6,211 nt of DNA from Anaerolineae bacterium (GTDB lineage Bacteria > Chloroflexota > Anaerolineae > 4572-78 > NAK82), in the NCBI GenBank assembly GCA_030597485.1, contig JAUVRU010000142.1, positions 1 through 6,211 on the forward strand. The letters are read 5' to 3'. A program made the translations under genes and the position numbers. How positions within the stretch are numbered: position 1 is the first letter of the stretch; each line of letters begins with the position of its first letter. Below, piece by piece: positions 1 through 5,493 of this stretch. The notes under the pieces are model-generated. The model was given only the letters and a program-made list of their open reading frames with translations, had not been told where the DNA came from and searched no databases.

Positions 1-2142
1 ATGTCGGTCTTCTATCGTCGCTCCCGGCGCCCAGGGGGTGCTGGGGCGGGTCCAGAGCGCCGGCTGGCCGTCCGAGTGGGCCACCCGGTTGCCGGCCGCG
101 TCGAGCAGGTGGACGAACACGTGGAAATCCGAGTTCACCCTCTGTTCAGCTCGCCAGTAGAGAACCACAGGCATCACGCCGCCGGGGTGGGCTGTGGGCA
201 GCGTGCCGGCCCGGTCCAGGACGATGATGTCGCCAAGCGTGACTCCTAGGTCCGCTTCTGTCAACGGTTGGGGTGGGAAGTAATACAGTGCCAACCGTCG
301 TCCCTTCAACGAACCCTCGCTCAGCGGAAAGAAGTGATCCTCGGCGCGAAACCCATCGCGCATCAGCTGCTGCTCAACGTAACTCTGCTCTGGCGGCAGC
401 CAGTTGGGGAGCCACCACACCTGTGCATGTGTGCTGATGGTACTGGTCATAGCGTCGGCCCTGTCTGGATCACGAGACGCCGATCCGGACGCGAGACCAA
501 GCACATACGCGCGTCCCTTGAAGAGGTCGGCAAAGGCAGCTGCTTCGTCAGGCGTGCCGGTGATGATGGCATCGGCGACGCTGGTGCGGCGGTTCAGCAT
601 CGTCACCGCCTGGCGCAGGTCGGCCGGCCAGCGCTGATGGGCGCGCACCAGCAGCCAGGCAGCAGCTACCACCACGGTCAGGGCGACCAACAGGCATATC
701 AAGTGTACATAACGCCCTTTGCTGTCTGTTCTTGACGCTCGCACCAGTCCCCATCCAGCGAGGACGCAGGCAGCCGTCAGGACAGCCAGCAAGAGCCAGT
801 CAACCTGACCGGACTGGATCCAGGCGAAGTCCAGGTTGGCCGGTTGAAGGAACCCCAGCTGTCCCCAGAGCGGCGAATAGCGAGGATCAAAGAAGGTGAC
901 CGGCGCGAAGAGGGGCAGGCCGGTGTCGAGCAGTCGATTCTGGAACAGCTCGAAGTGAACGCTGAGGCCGATCAGCTGGATCAGCCCGCTCAAGATAGCT
1001 AACACGTAGAAAGCGCGCCGCCACCGTGCTGATTCTGTCGTCCATTCTATCACCGGCGCCATGCTCATGACCAGGAAGGGCAGCGCGGGAATCATGAACC
1101 GGGGACCCCAGGCGTATCCCCCGTGCCACATGAACCACTTACCGTAGAGCAGCAAGTGGGCCAGCACCACAGCCCCGGCCAGTGCCGCCTCGGGCCGATG
1201 GCGGCGGAAGAAGGTGGGGATGGCTGGCAGTGCCAGGAGCAGCACCGGCGCGTACAGGAAAAGGCCACGTCCCGGGCTAATCAGCAGGCCAGCGATCCCC
1301 TGCCACCACACGGCGCTGAAGCGCTCTTCAGGCAAGTACCCGGTGTTCAGGGGGTCTCCATAACGAGCCACGTTGAAGAGCGCGATCAGCACGGCGGTGA
1401 CTGCCAACGGTGCGCCAAATGCCACGATGGCCCGCCACGCCCCCTGTCGTTGGCTGAAGAAGGTGCGAAGCGGCCCCGGTTCTCCGGTTGGCGTGGTCTT
1501 ATTTGTGGTCTGCCACAGATACCATAGCAGCAGGGTGCCAAAGAGGGGCACAACCACCACATTGACATAGCGGGTAGCTATCGCAGCTGCCAGCGCTATG
1601 CCAGCCCATAGGGCGTTCACGGCACCCGATGTGTCGCGGAAGCGGATCAGTGCCAGTGCGGCAGCAATCAGACATAGCCCAGCCAGTGGGTCGCTGAAGT
1701 CGGCCTTGGCGTAGGGCCAGGCTAGGCTGGCCAATCCGAAGGTCAAACCGGCTATCAGGCTTGTCCGATCGTCATAGCCCAGTCGTCTCACGGCCAGGAG
1801 AAGTACCGCGCCGGTGGCCGCCGTAACGATGCTGTTGAATAGGAGTGCTGTTGTCGCTGCCCCCCACCCAGGAACGATCAGCCCCAGCCACACCAGTGGC
1901 AGGAGCAGCAGCGGCATGCCAGCTCCCTTGCGGGAGTAGAGGTGTCCGTCCAGCCCGATGGTACCCTGCTGCAGTCCCATCCAGCGAATCTGGTCTATGT
2001 CAGACTCGCCTCGCCGGGCCAGGCTTTCCGCTGTTGAGAACATGGCCAGCCCGTCTGAAGAGTGGAAGCCCGGGCTGTAGGTGAGCAGGTAAACGGCCAG
2101 GAGGAACCAGAACAGAGCCAAAGCGGAACGTGAAGGTCGAAT
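1..2142 (-). CDS. GT39-type (GT-C fold) membrane glycosyltransferase with C-terminal beta-sandwich tail; 3' end missing
   Basis: Polytopic membrane protein; 714 codons are open and the C-terminus lies beyond the left edge. Enzymes of this family (PMT_2-like) move a sugar from a lipid-phosphate donor to an acceptor outside the membrane. Numbering from the ATT at 2142: first membrane helix about 7-22, then a loop with an acidic SSDG motif (28-31; Asp30 is a candidate catalytic residue), and a conserved-looking stretch 'RWMGLQQGT..LDGHLYSRKG' (53-73). Many hydrophobic helices follow. The family-like motif 'WFMWHGGYAWGPRF' is at 336-349 and the last clear helix at about 479-499. The remainder should be extracytoplasmic and ends in a beta-rich domain from about 633 (YWRA, FVHLLDAAGN) of the kind often attached to Chloroflexota GT39 proteins. 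The start is unresolved: no ATG, GTG or CTG precedes helix 1 in frame. ATT at 2140-2142 has AGGAG 10 bases upstream; TTG at 2119-2121 is an alternative. The first in-frame ATG (2041-2043) would remove helix 1 and the acidic motif. Sugar and acceptor are unknown. Confidence 0.85.
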   Translation of the reverse strand, partial: MRPSRSALALFWFLLAVYLLTYSPGFHSSDGLAMFSTAESLARRGESDIDQIRWMGLQQGTIGLDGHLYSRKGAGMPLLLLPLVWLGLIVPGWGAATTALLFNSIVTAATGAVLLLAVRRLGYDDRTSLIAGLTFGLASLAWPYAKADFSDPLAGLCLIAAALALIRFRDTSGAVNALWAGIALAAAIATRYVNVVVVPLFGTLLLWYLWQTTNKTTPTGEPGPLRTFFSQRQGAWRAIVAFGAPLAVTAVLIALFNVARYGDPLNTGYLPEERFSAVWWQGIAGLLISPGRGLFLYAPVLLLALPAIPTFFRRHRPEAALAGAVVLAHLLLYGKWFMWHGGYAWGPRFMIPALPFLVMSMAPVIEWTTESARWRRAFYVLAILSGLIQLIGLSVHFELFQNRLLDTGLPLFAPVTFFDPRYSPLWGQLGFLQPANLDFAWIQSGQVDWLLLAVLTAACVLAGWGLVRASRTDSKGRYVHLICLLVALTVVVAAAWLLVRAHQRWPADLRQAVTMLNRRTSVADAIITGTPDEAAAFADLFKGRAYVLGLASGSASRDPDRADAMTSTISTHAQVWWLPNWLPPEQSYVEQQLMRDGFRAEDHFFPLSEGSLKGRRLALYYFPPQPLTEADLGVTLGDIIVLDRAGTLPTAHPGGVMPVVLYWRAEQRVNSDFHVFVHLLDAAGNRVAHSDGQPALWTRPSTPWAPGATIEDRH

Positions 2143-2152
2143 CTTGGCGGTG

Positions 2153-2157
2153 CTCCT
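2153..2157 (-). promoter_or_regulatory. Shine-Dalgarno (AGGAG) of the glycosyltransferase gene
   Basis: AGGAG on the minus strand lies just after the stop codon of the GerW-like gene, with 10 bases between it and the in-frame ATT at 2140-2142. It is the only good ribosome-binding site near the expected start. It therefore supports initiation at ATT, or at an ATG lost through a base error here, over the distant in-frame ATG at 2043. The 10-base spacing is slightly long. Confidence 0.5.
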
Positions 2158-2159
2158 AT

Positions 2160-2636
2160 CTATTCTCCCTTGAGCTGCTGTGCGACCTTCTTGGGGCTGA
2201 AGAAGCCCAGCAATGTGGCCAGCATGAAGCCGCCCGCTGTGATGGCTGCCAGCGCGACTTTGGTGGTGTCGACCACGGGCTCGACGCGCACCCCATCGGG
2301 CGAGATGATGACCACCGCAACCGGCCGGGACAGGGTCCTACCCCCCCCGCCGCCGCCACCGCCGCTACCACCACTCACGCCGGTCCCGTCACCTTCTTGC
2401 TCGGGTGAGGTGCCGGAGCCAGCACCGGCGCCAAAGCCCAGCCCGACCAGCAACTCGGCGGCGGGTATGATGGTAACGTCGCCTCTGCGAATCGGGGCCC
2501 CATATACCCGGTTCACGTTGGCCGTGTCCAGGAATTGGGCCAGGGTGTTCTCGACTGCATCAATCGCCTGGGCGGGGCTGGTAATGTCATCGCTGATGGT
2601 GGGACCTGCTTCTGGATTCAATTGCTCAGTAGCCAT
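2160..2636 (-). CDS. GerW/YtfJ-family protein with glycine-rich loop and C-terminal membrane anchor
   Basis: 158 residues. The core (about 41-126) matches the Spore_YtfJ/GerW pattern. It has 'VYGAPIRRGDVTIIPAAEL' at 44-62, then a glycine-rich loop (about 65-99, including eight consecutive Gly at 92-99), then 'SRPVAVVIISPDGVRVEPVVD' spread over 103-123. In Bacillus the family is a forespore protein needed for normal spore germination, but homologues occur widely in non-sporulating bacteria, where their job is unclear. Unlike short cytosolic YtfJ, this one ends in a hydrophobic helix (about 127-146) followed by a basic SPKK-type tail, so it is probably tail-anchored. The N-terminal 40 residues are polar. 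ATG at 2634-2636 was chosen over the in-frame ATG at 2664-2666 because GGAGGTGA sits 7 bases (from its GGAGG core) before it. The gene follows the 95-residue gene by 78 bases and precedes the glycosyltransferase by about 17. No sporulation genes are visible. Confidence 0.85.
   Translation of the reverse strand: MATEQLNPEAGPTISDDITSPAQAIDAVENTLAQFLDTANVNRVYGAPIRRGDVTIIPAAELLVGLGFGAGAGSGTSPEQEGDGTGVSGGSGGGGGGGGRTLSRPVAVVIISPDGVRVEPVVDTTKVALAAITAGGFMLATLLGFFSPKKVAQQLKGE
2341..2348 (-). repeat. G8 homopolymer inside the GerW-like gene
   Basis: Eight consecutive C on the plus strand read as GGG GGG GG(T) on the coding strand and encode Gly97-Gly99 of the GerW-like protein. The tract lies at the end of a longer stretch of glycine codons. 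Gain or loss of one base would shift the frame before the second conserved block and the membrane anchor. It may be just glycine coding or a site of slippage or sequencing error. Confidence 0.7.
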
Positions 2637-2640
2637 AGAA

Positions 2641-2648
2641 TCACCTCC
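2641..2648 (-). promoter_or_regulatory. Strong Shine-Dalgarno of the GerW-like gene
   Basis: GGAGGTGA on the minus strand is fully complementary to the canonical 16S rRNA 3' tail. Its GGAGG core ends 7 bases before the ATG at 2634-2636. This fixes that ATG as the start; the in-frame ATG at 2664-2666 lies upstream of this site and has no comparable signal. Confidence 0.85.
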
Positions 2649-2714
2649 GTTATGAATTGGGTTCATACAGTTGGTGCCAAACAGCAGCTGTGGTTTGCCG
2701 CAGAGCCGCTGCTA

Positions 2715-3002
2715 CTAGCCGCCACGTGACCTCCGCAATACCAGCCAGATGAGCAGCGAACCGATGAGGCCCATGCCCAGCAGTCGCAGCTGCTTCTGGC
2801 GGGTAACGTCAGGGACAGGAAGCATCCGTTCTTGCCCGTCGGCGGTTCTCACTATCACGGCGGACGGACGATTCCAGATCAGCCCGCCGGGGAAGCCAGG
2901 GAGTTGAATGCACAGTGACCGGGCCAGGGGAACAATCTCTGTGTCACCCACCGACACTGGATCTCCTGCCCTGGTTTCTATCTGAACGAATGAGCTGGAC
3001 AT
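2715..3002 (-). CDS. Small tail-anchored protein resembling a reduced GerW/YtfJ domain
   Basis: 95 residues. A short soluble part (1-71) is followed by one hydrophobic helix (about 73-89) and a basic tail RRSRGG, so it is probably anchored by its C-terminus with the soluble part in the cytoplasm. I do not recognise it as a named family. Its two conserved-looking blocks line up with those of the adjacent GerW-like protein. 'AGDPVSVGDTEIVPLA' (12-27) matches 'YGAPIRRGDVTIIPAA' (45-60 there). 'NRPSAVIVRTADG' with PVPDVTR (44-68) matches 'SRPVAVVIISPDG' with PVVDTTK (103-126 there). The glycine-rich loop between the blocks is almost absent, reduced to PGFPGG. I infer a minimal paralogue; this is my own alignment by eye. 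The ATG at 3000-3002 is preceded by GGAGGAA at good spacing. A 103-base gap with a hairpin separates it from the upstream gene. Confidence 0.8.
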   Translation of the reverse strand: MSSSFVQIETRAGDPVSVGDTEIVPLARSLCIQLPGFPGGLIWNRPSAVIVRTADGQERMLPVPDVTRQKQLRLLGMGLIGSLLIWLVLRRSRGG

Positions 3003-3006
3003 ACGT

Positions 3007-3013
3007 TTCCTCC
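3007..3013 (-). promoter_or_regulatory. Shine-Dalgarno of the 95-residue gene
   Basis: GGAGGAA on the minus strand, with 6 bases between its GGAGG core and the ATG at 3000-3002. It supports this small reading frame as a real, translated gene. Confidence 0.75.
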
Positions 3014-3029
3014 GCCGTCGTTCGAAGTG

Positions 3030-3058
3030 GCCTGCAGAGGACTCCTTACTCTACAGGC
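3030..3058 (-). other. Intergenic hairpin between the double GATase-like gene and the 95-residue gene
   Basis: On the minus strand GCCTGTAGAG, a 9-base loop (TAAGGAGTC) and CTCTGCAGGC form a 10-bp stem with one G-U pair. No run of T follows, so it is not a classical intrinsic terminator. It could be an RNA processing or stability element, or a weak attenuator that separates the two halves of the operon. The loop contains AAGGAG, but no start codon follows at suitable spacing. Confidence 0.45.
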
Positions 3059-3105
3059 GCCTGGGTTGGCCCACGATTTCTGGTATCGCGGGCAGGGTGC
3101 TTCGT

Positions 3106-5493
3106 CTACTCAGCCATCAGCCAAAAAGCCACGTTCTGCACCAATTGAGACGCGTTCTCATAGGGCAGCCAGTTGAGCGGCATGGCCAACACGACCACTG
3201 AGGGCTGGGAACTTCCCGTTGCCTCGCCATCTGTCAGGACCACCATGAGCGGTGCGTCGGCATCGTCACTCTTGGGACCCCGCCGCAAGACAACCAGCGC
3301 ATCCTCGCCCACCTCAGTCTCAAGGGGCACCACTGGAGGCAGATCGGGTGCCAGCTCAATTGGCTCGTCCGGCAATCTGGCTACCATCTCTGGCACGCTG
3401 TCTGTCTTGACCACATCCGCAATGACTGACGGATCCGCCTGACTGACGCCGGGTGGGAGGTGGCGGCCGCTGATGGTCAACCGCCCGCCAAGGTCGACAT
3501 AATCAAGCAGAATCAGGAAGGTATCGACATCCAGGCTGCTCTCCTGGTACACCCCATTGCTCCAGATGACCCAATCATAACCCTCCAGATCGTCCTGACC
3601 GGGGCTGCCGCTGTCGGCAGTGGCCCACAGATCGGGCCAATACCCGACCTCGGCAAGAGCCCCCAGGTAGATGTCCGCTTCGATCTCGTCCCCGGCAGCT
3701 GCCCTCTTGTCATCGTCGATGATCAGAATGGGCACGGCCGCCTCGGGTACGTCTATGGGTTCCTCCCCGTCGACCTCTGTATCGGGCGGTTCGGCAGGAA
3801 GGCTGACATCGACCTCAGCGCTGGCGAGGGGACAGAGCGCCAGATCGGGATACCGAACACAGTCGCCAAAGTCGCGAGAGAGCAGCCGATTCAGCCCGGC
3901 ACTGACGGCATCGGCATCCTGGCCCAGCACGGCGGTCACCTGGCTGCTGCCTGGCTGTTGGTTTCTGAGGATCACAATCGTCTCGGCCGCCAACAGGCGG
4001 GGCCCGAAACCAACGTCCAATACCAGAGTAGACGTCAGCTCAGGCGTTGGTTCAGGGGTGGGGGTCACGGTGGCTGTTGCCTCCGGCGTGCCCGTCTCTG
4101 ACGGCTGCACGGTTGCCGTGGCGGTGGGGGCGTCCTCCTCGGCCTCCGCCGGCTGGTCGGCGTCGCCAGCGTCCGGTGAGGGTTCTGGTGTTTCGATTTG
4201 CTCCACCAGACTGATGCCGACATCGGTCAACAGGGTTGTCTCCTGAATAGCGGTCTCATAGGAACCCAGGTAGAGCAAGTCCTGTGGCGTGGAATCGGCG
4301 ACAATGGCCGTGGCTGCGGGTGCGACCGTGATACTTGCCGTCCTGGTGACGGCCAGTATGCTGGTCAACAGAGGGTCGGTGGAAGTGGCAAGCGTCAATA
4401 CGCGTCCAGTCTCTTCCAGCTGTGTTTGCAATGAACTGCTCTGAGCCAGAAGCTCGGCATCAACCAGGGTTCCCTCGCCGAAGGCCAGACTCACGTCGGT
4501 GCCCAGATACGCGGGGAAGTCATCCAACAGCTGCGTCCGCAGTGCCTGGGCCAGGAAGCCGGCCACGAACTCCAGCATCAGGCGGTTATGGTGGCGACTC
4601 ACGTAGGGCTCCGTCAGCACGTCGAAATCGCCCATAGCCAGCACATTGCCGGTGGTGTCGTTGGCTTCCAGACCGCCAATCGCCACCGCACTGAAACTGG
4701 TCAGGCCACTGCGAAGGCTGCTGAGGGTAGTATCGGCAGTGCGGGCCTGGCTGGTCACCGGTCCGCTGATGCTGCGCGCGCCGTAGAAAGCCACCCGCCT
4801 GCCTGCCAGGGACGTCGCGGCCTGGTCGAGGAACTCCGCCAGGAAGAAGTGAGTGTAGTTCCGATCGTTGTGGCTCAGGTCGTAAAGGTAGTCGTCGTTG
4901 AAGACCACACCGAAAGGCTGGCCCAGCTTGTTGATGTCGTGGATGAAGTAATCGGGAACCTCGGGGAGGTCGGGGTCGCTGATCAACAGCAGGCGACCGC
5001 CATCGGCCACAAACTTCTCAACCACCTCGACTTCAGCCGGCGTCCACAAGAAGACCGGGCTGATCACCACCAGGCCGGCCGCGTCGTGCAAGAGCTCTGC
5101 CAGCTCCTCAGACTGATCCGGCAGGTCTGCCAGGCTGCCAACGTCCAGTTCAAAGATGTCAGCGGGATTCATCCAGAAGTACAGACTGAGGCCGTGGGTG
5201 GACAGCTGAGCTGCCAGTGGCTGAAACTGGGCCGGGCTGACCAGGTTGAAGTGGGCCAGATCAATGAGCACCGAACCCGCATTCAGTTCGCTGACGGAAA
5301 TGGCTTCTTCCTGGACGGCCGGCAGGGCAGTAGGGGTTGGCTCCGGCGTGACCGCCAGCTCCGGCAGGCCGGTGGCCGGGGGCTGATAGCTGCTGCCCGG
5401 GTAGCCGTTGTTCATCATACGAATCAGGAGAGGCAGGATGATCAGTAGGATTCCCAGCAGCACAACAATCAGGCGGCGGCGACTGGTGGTCAT
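3106..5493 (-). CDS. Membrane-anchored protein with two DUF4350/GATase1-like domains joined by a Thr/Pro-rich stalk
   Basis: 795 residues. An N-terminal RRR followed by a hydrophobic helix (about 8-25) is an uncleaved signal anchor, so the rest should lie outside the membrane. A Pro/Thr-rich stalk follows at about 46-62. Domain 1 (about 72-320) is DUF4350-like: 'AGLVVISPVFLWTPAEVE' then FVADGGRLLLISDPD (161-175), and a later 'NVLAMGDFDVLTEPYVSRHHNR' block (283-304) like the 'GDsDFl..nnN' end of that family. Residues about 321-433 are less familiar. A second Thr/Pro/Glu-rich linker (about 434-490) and a segment with the only two cysteines (545, 554) follow. Domain 2 (about 587-795) has the pattern 'ILIIDDDKRA', 'GYWPDLW', 'DLEGYDWVIWSNG', 'YVDLGGRLTISG'. 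Neither domain shows a nucleophile Cys, so a binding or scaffold role is more likely than catalysis. ATG at 5491-5493 was chosen over 5560-5562: it overlaps the sppA stop (ATGA) and has GGGAGGTA upstream. Ligand unknown. Confidence 0.85.
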   Translation of the reverse strand: MTTSRRRLIVVLLGILLIILPLLIRMMNNGYPGSSYQPPATGLPELAVTPEPTPTALPAVQEEAISVSELNAGSVLIDLAHFNLVSPAQFQPLAAQLSTHGLSLYFWMNPADIFELDVGSLADLPDQSEELAELLHDAAGLVVISPVFLWTPAEVEVVEKFVADGGRLLLISDPDLPEVPDYFIHDINKLGQPFGVVFNDDYLYDLSHNDRNYTHFFLAEFLDQAATSLAGRRVAFYGARSISGPVTSQARTADTTLSSLRSGLTSFSAVAIGGLEANDTTGNVLAMGDFDVLTEPYVSRHHNRLMLEFVAGFLAQALRTQLLDDFPAYLGTDVSLAFGEGTLVDAELLAQSSSLQTQLEETGRVLTLATSTDPLLTSILAVTRTASITVAPAATAIVADSTPQDLLYLGSYETAIQETTLLTDVGISLVEQIETPEPSPDAGDADQPAEAEEDAPTATATVQPSETGTPEATATVTPTPEPTPELTSTLVLDVGFGPRLLAAETIVILRNQQPGSSQVTAVLGQDADAVSAGLNRLLSRDFGDCVRYPDLALCPLASAEVDVSLPAEPPDTEVDGEEPIDVPEAAVPILIIDDDKRAAAGDEIEADIYLGALAEVGYWPDLWATADSGSPGQDDLEGYDWVIWSNGVYQESSLDVDTFLILLDYVDLGGRLTISGRHLPPGVSQADPSVIADVVKTDSVPEMVARLPDEPIELAPDLPPVVPLETEVGEDALVVLRRGPKSDDADAPLMVVLTDGEATGSSQPSVVVLAMPLNWLPYENASQLVQNVAFWLMAE
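4024..4194 (-). other. Low-complexity Thr/Pro/Glu/Ala linker coding segment
   Basis: Encodes residues about 434-490 of the 795-residue protein. Its composition is dominated by T, P, E and A with recurring TPEP, TATA and TPTP motifs, typical of flexible extracellular stalks. A shorter segment of the same kind (VTPEPTPTALP) lies next to the membrane anchor at residues 48-58. It marks the boundary between the two halves of the protein and is an obvious place for recombination or length variation between strains. Confidence 0.7.

Noticed and set aside
887..1138. Minus-strand frame of 83 codons within the glycosyltransferase region
   Set aside because: It is a different frame from the continuous 714-codon membrane protein, is Arg/Pro-rich and lacks hydrophobic helices.
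2170..2655. Plus-strand open frame rich in proline opposite the GerW-like gene
   Set aside because: The proline run is the antisense reading of the glycine-rich loop; the minus frame has a near-perfect ribosome-binding site and a recognisable family.
2637..2680. Possible promoter (TTGGCA with a weak -10 such as ATTCAT 17 bases on) before the GerW-like gene
   Set aside because: The -10 matches only three of six bases, and transcription would begin at or within the ribosome-binding site; the operon layout explains expression without it.
3030..3058. Intrinsic terminator
   Set aside because: The stem is good, but no T-rich run follows on the minus strand.
3460..4101. Plus-strand open frame (213 codons) under the second half of the large gene
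   Set aside because: Same antisense register effect; it has no family motif, and the minus-strand frame shows clear domain structure.
4588..5448. Long plus-strand open frame (286 codons)
   Set aside because: It is codon-in-register antisense to the 795-residue gene, where stops vanish because the sense strand avoids TTA, CTA and TCA codons. The product is rich in V, Q, H and R with no recognisable domain.
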